Source: Victivallales bacterium
GTDB lineage: Bacteria > Verrucomicrobiota > Lentisphaeria > Oligosphaerales > Oligosphaeraceae
Reading direction: 5' to 3'
DNA length: 10,344 nucleotides
Assembly (NCBI GenBank): GCA_017431185.1
Contig: JAFRLP010000494.1
Location: forward strand, 1-10,344
Shown: piece by piece, positions 1 through 5,858 of the stretch
How the letters are laid out: each line of letters starts with the position of its first letter
Numbering within the stretch: position 1 is the stretch's first letter
The notes under the pieces: model-generated
The model's database searches: none
What the model saw: only the letters and a program-made list of their open reading frames with translations
What the model was told of the DNA's origin: nothing
Program-made: the position numbers and the translations under genes

Positions 1-2
1 CC

Positions 3-713
3 CAGACGGATGAGGCCGCGGATTTGATGGTCACGGCCACCCGCCAAAACGCTGGCTGCCGTGTGTCCGTGGAATTGAATCCCGAACGCGCACGGGAGCC
101 TTTCAGCGGCGCGCTTCTGCTGAAGGGAGTGCTATGGGAGGAGGGGTGGCCTGCCCAGGAAGTCTCTCTGCCCATGCGTTGGCTGTCGCCCGATTCGCTG
201 GAGTGTGTGCTGCCGCTGCCCCCAGGCAAGGTGTTTTTGCCGGTGTTGGCCGACGCCAAGGGAAGCCTGCGGCCCCTGCCACCGGTCATCGCGGCGGGAA
301 ATCCCGAACATCATTTCCAGCCAGCGCAGGCACGGCGTTTTCGGCAGTGCGCCGCCAGCACGGGGGGACGCGAACGCCTGACGGTGGATGGTCTCTGGGG
401 GCGAATCGCCCGCGAATGGCGATATGTGGACGCGACTCCTGCCCTTGCCGCCCTCGCCATTCTCCTGCTTCTGCTGGAGGTCTCCCAACGGATATTCTGC
501 TGGCTGGGAACCATTCCCCGGCTCTCCCTGCCGGTTTGGCATTGGCCTGTCTGGAAAATGACTCGACGCAAAAAGGCGCCGACGCCTCCCACCGAGGTCA
601 CGCCCCCTGGTCTGACGGAGGCGAAGCCGCAGGCCTCCCCTGAAAAATTCTCCACTTCTCCTCCCTCTTTGGAGGATGTTCTGCGCGCCGCTTCCCGAAA
701 AAACAACCGATAG
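3..713 (+). CDS. C-terminal part of a membrane-anchored protein, VWA/BatA-like (5' end outside window)
   Basis: The reading frame is open to the left edge, so the true start lies upstream; in-frame TTG and ATG codons at 24 and 27 have no ribosome site and are probably internal. About 140 residues of soluble sequence rich in beta-type segments lead to a Gly-Gly-Arg stretch, then one strong hydrophobic segment (ATPALAALAILLLLLEV, around nt 437-485), then a basic, Pro/Thr/Ser-rich tail ending in RKNNR. A small domain, one late transmembrane helix and a basic tail are how many large VWA-domain or glutamine-amidotransferase-like membrane proteins end, with the soluble part outside the membrane. 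That family call is an inference from the tail only; no VWA metal site is in the window. The gene ends with TAG about 115 bases before the ketosynthase gene. Confidence 0.6.
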   Translation, partial: QTDEAADLMVTATRQNAGCRVSVELNPERAREPFSGALLLKGVLWEEGWPAQEVSLPMRWLSPDSLECVLPLPPGKVFLPVLADAKGSLRPLPPVIAAGNPEHHFQPAQARRFRQCAASTGGRERLTVDGLWGRIAREWRYVDATPALAALAILLLLLEVSQRIFCWLGTIPRLSLPVWHWPVWKMTRRKKAPTPPTEVTPPGLTEAKPQASPEKFSTSPPSLEDVLRAASRKNNR

Positions 714-828
714 CGCCATTCTTGCGGGTTGATTTAAGGAGAGCGACTTGCATTTTTGGGAATTACACTTTACATTACCTTGTTTTTTTGTGCAATTGTT
801 GTGATTGTGTCCTGTAATTTCCGTTTCC
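714..828 (+). other. Intergenic gap with ribosome-site-like AAGGAG and an 18-codon mini-ORF
   Basis: This gap has no terminator-like hairpin for the upstream gene. A good AAGGAG (736-741) sits six bases before a TTG at 748, which opens an 18-codon frame ending at TGA 802-804 (residues MHFWELHFTLPCFFVQLL). The mini-ORF is in frame with the ketosynthase ATG at 829 but is cut off from it by that TGA. A weak promoter-like pair, TTGCAT (748-753) and TACATT (771-776) with 17 bases between, overlaps it, so the region could be a promoter, a leader peptide or neither. The ketosynthase ATG itself lacks an obvious ribosome site. Confidence 0.3.
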
Positions 829-2079
829 ATGGGTAAAGACGAACATCAGCGGATTGTCATTACTGGAGTCGGTTTGACTGCTCCGAATGGCAACAGTCTC
901 CAGGAATACCGTGCCAATGTGCTGGCGGGTGTCTCTGGGATTCGTGACTATGACATCCGTTATTTTGGACAGACTTACGCTGGGTTATGCGAGTTTGACG
1001 CCCTCAAATACCAGAAGCGCAAGGAGGTGCGCACTGGCACGCGGGCGGGGTCCATCGCCTGCTATTGCGCCGGCGAGGCGCTGGCTGACGCGGGACTCGC
1101 CATTGGCCGCGACGTCTCCCCGGACAGAGTGGGCGTGTTTCTGGGGTTGACCGAGCACGGCAATGTGGAGACCGAAGAGCAAATCTACGAAATCAGCCAG
1201 CACGAGTACAAGGTCAGTTTCTGGTCGCATTACCATAACCCGCGCACAGTGGCCAACAGTCCCGCTGGCGCCGTCACCGTCAATCTTGGCGTGACGGGAC
1301 CGCATTACTGCATCGGCGCCGCATGCGCCGCAGGGAACCTCGGCTGCGTCAATGGCGTGCAGCAGCTGCTCTTGGGCGAAGCGGACCTCGCGCTGGCGGG
1401 CGGTGTCTCCGAAAGCCCGCGCACCTTTGGCATCTTCGCCGCCTTCAAGGCGGAGAATTCGCTGGCCCATGACGCAACCTCCGCCGCAGCCGCATCCCGT
1501 CCCTTTGATGTTGCCCGCAACGGAATCGTCATCTCCGAGGGCGGGGCGATTTTTGTTCTGGAGCGTCTGGACCATGCCCGTAGCCGAGGAGCCAAAATCT
1601 ACGGCGAAATCGTTGGCTACCATTACAATTCCGACGCCACGGACATGGCGTTGCCCAACGCCGAGCGTCAGGCCCAGTGCATGCGCCGCGCATTGGCGCG
1701 CGCCGGACTCAGGCCCCAGGAGGTCTCCCTGGTCAACACCCATGCCACTGGCACGGTGCTGGGGGACGCCATCGAATGCGAGGCGCTCCGCGAGGTCTTC
1801 GGGGATTGCCCTGGCATCGCCATCAACAACACCAAGGGATTCATCGGCCACTGCATGGGAGCGGCTGGCGCCTTGGAACTGGCCGCCAACCTGCCGTCCT
1901 TTGACGACCAGGTTGTCCACCATTGCCTGAACGTGCAGAACCTTGATGAGCGCTGCCGGCTGCCCAACCTGGTTCTGGGCGCACCGAAAAAGGTGGGCAG
2001 TTGCGAGGTCATCCTCAACAATTCCTTTGGCATGTACGGCATCAACTGTGTTCTCATCGTCAAAAAATACCACGCTTGA
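829..2079 (+). CDS. Beta-ketoacyl-ACP synthase, FabF/KAS II type
   Basis: The 416-residue product has the length and motifs of a FabF-type thiolase-fold condensing enzyme, which joins an acyl group on its active-site Cys to malonyl-ACP. The nucleophile is Cys166 in IGAACAAGN. The two catalytic histidines are His305 in NTHATGT and His341 in TKGFIGHCMGAAGALE, matching E. coli FabF Cys163/His303/His340. The N-terminus RIVITGVGLTAPNG is typical. An oddity: the C-terminal gatekeeper loop, usually FGFGGTN, reads FGMYGIN (from Phe400), so the gatekeeper Phe is Met402 and a following Gly is Tyr403; this may change acyl-chain choice. ATG 829 was chosen because family similarity begins there; an in-frame TTG at 805 is possible. 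No ribosome site is clear. The ACP gene follows after 22 bases. Whether it serves housekeeping lipid or a special product cannot be told here. Confidence 0.9.
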   Translation: MGKDEHQRIVITGVGLTAPNGNSLQEYRANVLAGVSGIRDYDIRYFGQTYAGLCEFDALKYQKRKEVRTGTRAGSIACYCAGEALADAGLAIGRDVSPDRVGVFLGLTEHGNVETEEQIYEISQHEYKVSFWSHYHNPRTVANSPAGAVTVNLGVTGPHYCIGAACAAGNLGCVNGVQQLLLGEADLALAGGVSESPRTFGIFAAFKAENSLAHDATSAAAASRPFDVARNGIVISEGGAIFVLERLDHARSRGAKIYGEIVGYHYNSDATDMALPNAERQAQCMRRALARAGLRPQEVSLVNTHATGTVLGDAIECEALREVFGDCPGIAINNTKGFIGHCMGAAGALELAANLPSFDDQVVHHCLNVQNLDERCRLPNLVLGAPKKVGSCEVILNNSFGMYGINCVLIVKKYHA

Positions 2080-2101
2080 AATTCGTTAAGGAGAACTGTC
2101 A

Positions 2102-2347
2102 ATGACACGTGATGAAATCCACCAGGCCGTTGTCGATATTCTGTCTGATATCGTCGATGATGTGGACTGGGCTTCCTTTGGTATGGAAGACAATCTGAAG
2201 GGCAAGTTGGAGTCGATGGACTTCCTGGATGTCATTATGGAGTTGCGCAAGTTGTACGGCATCGAGGTCCCCGAGGCGGACTACGGCCATTTCGCCACCA
2301 TGAAGGGCTGTGTCGATTATCTGGAACCCCATTTGGCCAACAAATAA
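2102..2347 (+). CDS. Acyl carrier protein
   Basis: An 81-residue acidic helical protein of ACP length. The phosphopantetheine-bearing serine is Ser38 in LESMDFLDVIMEL, in the place of the classic DSLD motif (here ESMD), followed by the usual helix II and an E/V-rich segment (YGIEVPEAD). The holo form would carry acyl intermediates as a thioester for the ketosynthase encoded just upstream. AAGGAG at 2088-2093 sits eight bases before ATG 2102, a strong ribosome site, and the 22-base gap from the ketosynthase stop implies co-transcription. The ESM variant and the pairing with a ketosynthase with a changed gatekeeper loop hint at a specialised rather than housekeeping ACP; that is inference. Confidence that it is an ACP is high. 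Confidence 0.9.
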   Translation: MTRDEIHQAVVDILSDIVDDVDWASFGMEDNLKGKLESMDFLDVIMELRKLYGIEVPEADYGHFATMKGCVDYLEPHLANK

Positions 2348-2364
2348 AGACAGGGAGGCGCGAG

Positions 2365-3054
2365 ATGGCTGATAGTGAAAATGTGAACGTGCCGCCTACC
2401 AATCACGTGAAGGTGTTGGGCGGTCAGGGCTGGATTGGTCTGGTGGACCAGATGGGCACCGAGACCAGCATCGTCAATGCCGCTCGCGTCTCCTTTGGCA
2501 AACTGAAGAACGAGATGGACTCCAGGGACGCCGCCCTGGTGCGCTATCTGATTGCCAACCACCACACCAGCCCGCTGGAGCACGTGGTGTTCACCTTCCT
2601 GGTGCATTGCCCGCTGTTCGTGCGCTCCCAGTGGCATCGTCACCGCACCTGGTCCTACAATGAGATTTCACGGCGCTATACCCAGGAGGACCTGGAGTTC
2701 TATGTCCCCGAGGAGTTGCGCGAGCAGGCGGAGAACGACCGCCAGGCATCCCAGGCTGCCCGGCACATTGACCAGGCGGCATGCCGCCGGCTGATTGACG
2801 AACAGAACCGCGCCGCCCTGGCAGCCTATGAGAAACTGCTGGCCGCAGGCGTGTGCCGTGAGCAGGCTCGCGGCGTCCTGCCCCAGAATATGATGACCAC
2901 CTTCTGGGGAACGGTGGATCTGGGCAATCTCATCAAGTTCCTGGAGCTGCGTGACAGCGAACATGCCCAATACGAAATCCGCGTCTATGCCCAGGCCATC
3001 AAAAAACTGATTGGCCCCATCCTGCCGCACGTCGCCGAATTCCTCAAGTGGTAG
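2365..3054 (+). CDS. thyX: Flavin-dependent thymidylate synthase ThyX
   Basis: ThyX makes dTMP from dUMP with methylene-tetrahydrofolate, FAD and NADPH in the cytoplasm. The diagnostic RHRx7S motif is intact: Arg92-His93-Arg94 and Ser102 in WHRHRTWSYNEIS. Upstream is the ANHHTSPLEHVVFTF segment typical of the family, and downstream LPQNMMTTFWGTVDLGNLIKF plus the ELRDSEHAQYEIR segment with dUMP-binding arginine and glutamine. The 229-residue length is normal and there are no breaks, so it should be active; it may replace ThyA. GGGAGG a few bases before ATG 2365 is the ribosome site, and the gap to the ACP stop is 17 bases, suggesting one operon. Its last codons lie inside a direct repeat, and the final nine codons including the stop recur at 5188-5214. 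Confidence 0.97.
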   Translation: MADSENVNVPPTNHVKVLGGQGWIGLVDQMGTETSIVNAARVSFGKLKNEMDSRDAALVRYLIANHHTSPLEHVVFTFLVHCPLFVRSQWHRHRTWSYNEISRRYTQEDLEFYVPEELREQAENDRQASQAARHIDQAACRRLIDEQNRAALAAYEKLLAAGVCREQARGVLPQNMMTTFWGTVDLGNLIKFLELRDSEHAQYEIRVYAQAIKKLIGPILPHVAEFLKW

Positions 3055-3100
3055 CCATCCCCATGCCTCAAGACCATGGCTTGTCCTCGTATGACGATGG
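3030..3100 (+). repeat. Left copy of a 71-bp direct repeat flanking the restriction-modification cassette
   Basis: This stretch spans the thyX 3' end, its stop, the 8-base spacer and the first codons of the methyltransferase. It matches 5190-5260 at a constant offset of 2160 bases, with six mismatches (3060, 3062, 3074, 3090, 3095, 3098). The first 30 bases (3030-3059) are identical. Similarity ends abruptly on both sides. See the right copy for interpretation. Confidence 0.9.
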
Positions 3101-4070
3101 CGCCCTCCATTTGAGACTAGGGGATAGTCTGGAGTTCTATCCGCAATGGGATTCCCCTGATGTCATTGTCTCTGATGGCGCGTATGGAATATTGGGCTTT
3201 GAGGGAGACACCATTGACCACACTGGAATCCCTGAATGGTATGAGGGACATATTGCGGCATGGACGAAATTTTCCAAGCCATGCACGACATTGTGGTTTT
3301 GGAATTCCGAAATCGGTTGGGCTGCAGCACATCCTGTATTGGAAAAGCATGGCTGGCGCTATCAGAATTGCAATATTTGGGACAAAGGACTGGCGCATAT
3401 CGCCGGTAATGTCAATACCACCAAAATCAGAAGATTTCCCGTGGTGTCAGAGGTGTGTGTGCAATATGTGCGGGAAAACACCATCAATGGCATGAGCTTG
3501 AAGGCATGGCTGAAAAGTGAATGGCAACGAACTGGTTTGCCTTTGCAGAAAGCCAATGAAGCGTGTGGTGTGACCGATGCCGCAGTGCGTAAATATTTTG
3601 ACCAAGGACATCTCTGGTATTTTCCGCCTCCTGACATGTTGGAGCGTTTGCGCGATTATGCCAATGCGCATGGAAAGGAAAATGGCAGACCATATTTCTC
3701 TTTGGATGGCAAAACGCCAATTACTGCCAGCCAGTGGGCGCAGTTTCGTTCAACCTTTCATTGTCCGCATGGATATACGAATGTTTGGAGACGCCCACCT
3801 GTCAATGGGAATGAACGTTTGAAGGACAAGAACGGCAGAGCCGTTCATTTGAATCAAAAACCGCTGGATTTGATGAGGTTGATTATAGAGGCATCCTCTA
3901 ATGAAAAAGACGTCGTATGGGAGCCTTTTGGCGGACTGTTCTCTGCCTGCTATGCTGCTTGGCAATTAGGGCGAAGCGCCTTTGGCTGCGAAATCAACCC
4001 AAAATATTTTCGCGCGGCTTTGCAGCGTTTTCAAAACCATCAAATGGAACTTTTCGGTAATTTGGTTTAA
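3063..4070 (+). CDS. Type II DNA methyltransferase, class beta (N6-adenine or N4-cytosine)
   Basis: A 335-residue protein with motifs in beta-class order. The catalytic motif IV region is near the N-terminus (VIVSDGAYGI, Ser37 to Tyr41). A long middle section (about 110-235) should be the target-recognition domain and includes a helix-turn-helix-like segment (LPLQKANEACGVTDAAVRKY, from Leu159) followed by LWYFPPP. Then come HLNQKP (262-267, motif X side), WEPFGG (286-291, AdoMet-binding motif I, usually DPFxGSG) and GCEINPKY (Glu310). Motif IV reads SDGAY rather than the usual (D/N/S)PP(Y/F). ATG 3063 is taken as the start because the repeat-related copy also has ATG there; GTG 3048, overlapping the thyX stop, is an alternative. 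Neither has a good ribosome site, so expression may rely on the thyX transcript and coupling. Base composition is clearly less GC-rich than thyX, pointing to transfer. The recognition site cannot be read from sequence. Confidence 0.88.
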   Translation: MPQDHGLSSYDDGALHLRLGDSLEFYPQWDSPDVIVSDGAYGILGFEGDTIDHTGIPEWYEGHIAAWTKFSKPCTTLWFWNSEIGWAAAHPVLEKHGWRYQNCNIWDKGLAHIAGNVNTTKIRRFPVVSEVCVQYVRENTINGMSLKAWLKSEWQRTGLPLQKANEACGVTDAAVRKYFDQGHLWYFPPPDMLERLRDYANAHGKENGRPYFSLDGKTPITASQWAQFRSTFHCPHGYTNVWRRPPVNGNERLKDKNGRAVHLNQKPLDLMRLIIEASSNEKDVVWEPFGGLFSACYAAWQLGRSAFGCEINPKYFRAALQRFQNHQMELFGNLV

Positions 4071-4089
4071 AACAAATTCTTCAAGCGGT

Positions 4090-4973
4090 TCATTCTCCGA
4101 GTGTCATGATTTGGTGGGCATCCTCGTCTGTGAGATTATTCAGAGTTTTTGCCCATTCTTCTATGGTTCGTCCTTGAAACTGTTTTTGCAATATTCTTGC
4201 CTTGAATTCTTCAATGCCAGAATGCGCAATTCTGTCTATCTTGGCAAAATTCGTATCCATCCTGTAAGTGAAACTCGACAATAACTGGTGTTGACGTGCC
4301 TGAAAATCCGAATCGGGACTATAGCCGTTGTGTTTTTCCCCCAGGATTCTACAAGTTGCTTGGCTTGGTTTATCAGGTTTTCATCTCTTTCCTGCAAGCG
4401 AAAGCCATTTGTGTTGGTTTGCTGAAGATTGGCAGTTCTATGTGAAGTCTTTTCTGGTTCAAAAACCAAATAGATAGGGGGATTGTTGTAATGCTCATCT
4501 CTTGCTTTTGCCATGGACAATGCGGAAACGATGCATAGTCCGATGATTTTAGGACGCCCCCACAGAACATATTCTGGAACCCAGGCCAGTATTGCCACTG
4601 CTGTCTCATCATTTGGAAAAAGGGTTTGCGATTCTCTGAAACGTGCAGTCATCTCTGTGGCAAATGGAAACCAAGCCTTGATTTCAATGCCTGGCATGGG
4701 GGAAATGTTGCCTTTGAAAACTGCATCAGGAAAACCTGGGTCTTGTCTTTCCCATTGTCCATGTCCCCAAAAATCCTGAATCGTGTTTAGGTATTCAACT
4801 GCGTTAAACTCTATGAGATTGCCAATGATGGGAGAAAGTTTGGATATGATTTTCCCCAGGTATCTCAAATATGACTCGGATTTAGGTCTGGAAATGCTAA
4901 GGAGATCAAATCTTGTGTCGTTCAATTCCTTCAGCCTTTCCGAGGCCAGTGACATTGCATGCGTGTGATTCAT
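4090..4973 (-). pseudogene. Type II restriction endonuclease, PD-(D/E)xK fold, broken by one frameshift
   Basis: Read from ATG at 4973-4971, with a GGAA-type ribosome site at about 4985, the frame shows Glu55 in a helix, Pro82-Asp83 in GFPDAVF and Glu97-Ile-Lys99 in GIEIKAWFPFATEMTARFRES. This is the PD...ExK nuclease site of type II restriction enzymes. The frame ends early at 4236, but the neighbouring frame carries on in good coding style (SPDSDFQARQHQLLSSFTYR, then MDTNFAKIDRIAHSGIEEF) to the TGA at 4090. The two join if one base is added to the coding-strand run GGGGGAAAAA (plus-strand 4333-4342), giving a product of about 294 residues. The stops of the nuclease and the methyltransferase converge, 19 bases apart, as in many restriction-modification pairs. 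It may be an inactivated gene, a reversible slippage site or a homopolymer sequencing error. If translated as read, the nuclease motif remains but about 70 C-terminal residues are lost. Confidence 0.75.
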
Positions 4974-5017
4974 TTTCTTTGTTCCTTTTTTGCAGTTTTC
5001 TGATAAATGAGAGACAT

Positions 5018-5029
5018 TATCTTAAGATA
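5018..5029. repeat. 12-bp perfect palindrome over the endonuclease promoter
   Basis: TATCTTAAGATA reads the same on both strands, and a partial second copy (TCTTAGATA, 5031-5039) lies beside it. It overlaps the proposed -10 of the endonuclease gene, so it could be an operator. No controller (C) protein gene is visible in the window. An AT-rich palindrome of this size can also arise by chance. Confidence 0.4.
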
Positions 5030-5051
5030 CTCTTAGATAACAAAAAGTCAA
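5024..5051 (-). promoter_or_regulatory. Candidate sigma70-type promoter for the endonuclease gene
   Basis: On the minus strand, TTGACT (5051-5046) matches the -35 consensus at five of six bases and TATCTT (5029-5024) matches the -10 at four of six, with 16 bases between. A GATAAT a few bases further down is an alternative -10 but at poor spacing. The endonuclease start is about 50 bases downstream. The gene would thus have its own promoter, unlike the methyltransferase. Confidence 0.4.
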
Positions 5052-5189
5052 GCCGTAAAAGAAGAAAAAATCTAAAAGGGCAAAGTGTAAGCCTTGGACA
5101 TTGATATCCGCAAGTAGTTCCATGAGTGCTGTTGTAGGTGCGCATTCACCATGCGTGAGGCGTGAGACTGCTCTGCACCCTCCTCACCT

Positions 5190-5260
5190 CGTCGCCGAAT
5201 TCCTCAAGTGGTAGCCATCGCTATGCCTCAAGAACATGGCTTGTCCTCGCATGATGAAGG
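5190..5260 (+). repeat. Right copy of the 71-bp direct repeat (thyX tail plus methyltransferase start)
   Basis: Identical to 3030-3100 at 65 of 71 positions. It holds the last eight thyX codons (ending EFLKW and TAG at 5212-5214) and then ATG 5223 with MPQEHGLSSHDEG, against MPQDHGLSSYDDG in the intact methyltransferase. In that coding part the differences are conservative (Asp to Glu twice, Tyr to His, one silent), which suggests divergence while still a working gene. No other thyX sequence is seen to its left. Together the copies bracket the restriction-modification cassette. Confidence 0.9.
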
Positions 5261-5399
5261 GAGCATTGGAGTTCATGGCAACAGATGCCAGAACCTTTCT
5301 CTCACCACCTCCTGAACAGTTACTTTTACGACTCCTATATGCACAGTGCAACTGCACTGCACCTCATAAGGCGGGCACGGGGGGGCTGTCTTCCGCCTA
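5223..5399 (+). pseudogene. Probable relic of a second, related DNA methyltransferase
   Basis: After the repeat, the frame from ATG 5223 runs only about 30 codons (MPQEHGLSSHDEGSIGVHGN and on) to a TGA at 5313. In a different frame, from about 5296, the peptide FLSPPPEQLLLRLLYAQ resembles the intact enzyme's YFPPPDMLERLRDYANA (PPP, acidic residue, Leu and Tyr-Ala in the same spacing). Order and orientation agree with a homologous gene that lost its middle and most of its remaining sequence. The first part is secure as a repeat; the second match is short and could be chance. This stretch holds no intact gene. Confidence 0.45.
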
Positions 5400-5651
5400 G
5401 GGGGTGCTCCTGGCCTGCTGGAATATTGTCCGGGAGTACCGCCAGGCTTCCAGGGAGATGATGATGGCGGTCAGCAGCCAGGAGAACGGGTAGCAGGACA
5501 TCAGGAAGCCGAAACTCTGATGTCTGGGGAAGAGCAGATAGACCCAGGTGATGCGGAGACCGCAGACGCAGATCAGGGTGATGATGGCTGGCTGGAGGGA
5601 ACGCCCGAAGCCCCGCAGATAGGCACTGGACATCTGACGCACACCTCCATC
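5397..5651 (-). pseudogene. C-terminal remnant of a MATE-family transporter
   Basis: The minus-strand peptide SSAYLRGFGRSLQPAIITLI, followed by a stretch with CGLRITWVYLLFP, SCYPFSWLLTAIIISLEA and a short charged end, has the pattern of the last transmembrane helices of MATE drug/sodium antiporters (LRG-G-S-P, then R-W, then YP-SW-TA). Only about 80 of the usual 440-460 residues are present. The frame stays open towards 5768, but that extra part does not look like MATE and includes the promoter of the RHS gene. No ribosome site or start fits, so this is a leftover of a gene whose 5' part was deleted or replaced, probably when the RHS locus or its promoter region arrived. It ends at TAG (CTA at 5397-5399). 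Confidence 0.6.
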
Positions 5652-5746
5652 GGGTAGCTGGCGAATGCCCCGCGTCAGCCTTCGCCCGTTGCTCATTTGA
5701 ATCAGGAGCCAGAGAGTAAAAGTGCAACAAAAATCAGACATCCTGT

Positions 5747-5774
5747 TTGCAAATGTATGAATTGCCATTATAAT
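5747..5774 (+). promoter_or_regulatory. Promoter of the RHS operon
   Basis: TTGCAA (5747-5752) and a perfect TATAAT (5769-5774) are separated by 16 bases. A start near 5781 would give a leader of about 78 bases before the RHS ATG at 5859. The -10 lies inside a perfect inverted repeat, so binding of a repressor there would block transcription. Confidence 0.6.
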
Positions 5775-5780
5775 AATGGC
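5764..5780. repeat. 17-bp perfect inverted repeat (8+1+8) over the RHS -10 box
   Basis: GCCATTAT, one A, then ATAATGGC. It overlaps the whole TATAAT of the RHS promoter. This geometry is that of an operator for a dimeric regulator. No regulator gene is present in the window. Confidence 0.6.
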
Positions 5781-5822
5781 AGGCCCCGTTTGTTCCTGCG
5801 CGAAGATTTCATTGTTTGCTAT

Positions 5823-5840
5823 TGGCAGGTTCGGCTGCCA
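5823..5840 (+). promoter_or_regulatory. Small hairpin just before the RHS ribosome site
   Basis: TGGCAG (5823-5828), a six-base loop, then CTGCCA (5835-5840) form a six-pair stem. The ribosome site AAAGGAG (5845-5851) begins four bases later, with ATG seven bases after that. There is no U-run, so it is not a terminator; it may tune translation or stabilise the message. Confidence 0.4.
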
Positions 5841-5858
5841 CCCTAAAGGAGTTCTGTT

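Noticed and set aside
132..830. Minus-strand and alternative plus-strand frames over the first gene
   Set aside because: They have Arg/Gly-rich random-like composition, while the chosen frame has a clear membrane helix and basic tail.
985..2073. Long minus-strand frame of 362 codons opposite the ketosynthase
   Set aside because: It is a high-GC shadow of a gene with all catalytic motifs on the plus strand, with no recognisable domain or ribosome site of its own.
4236..4342. Programmed -1 frameshift in the endonuclease
   Set aside because: The codons TGG GGG AAA AAC do not make an X XXY YYZ slippery site and no strong downstream structure is evident; mutation or sequencing error is simpler.
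5345..5358. Hairpin AGTGCA-AC-TGCACT as a terminator of the transporter remnant
   Set aside because: The stem is short, the loop has only two bases and no T-run follows on either strand.
5371..5398. GGCGG...CCGCC inverted pair around a G7 run
   Set aside because: Long loop, five-pair stem and no T-run; not convincing as a terminator or other element.
4981..5400. Possible insertion sequence or tRNA attachment site between the endonuclease and the transporter remnant
   Set aside because: No transposase fragment, terminal inverted repeats or tRNA cloverleaf could be found; only the thyX-tail repeat is present.
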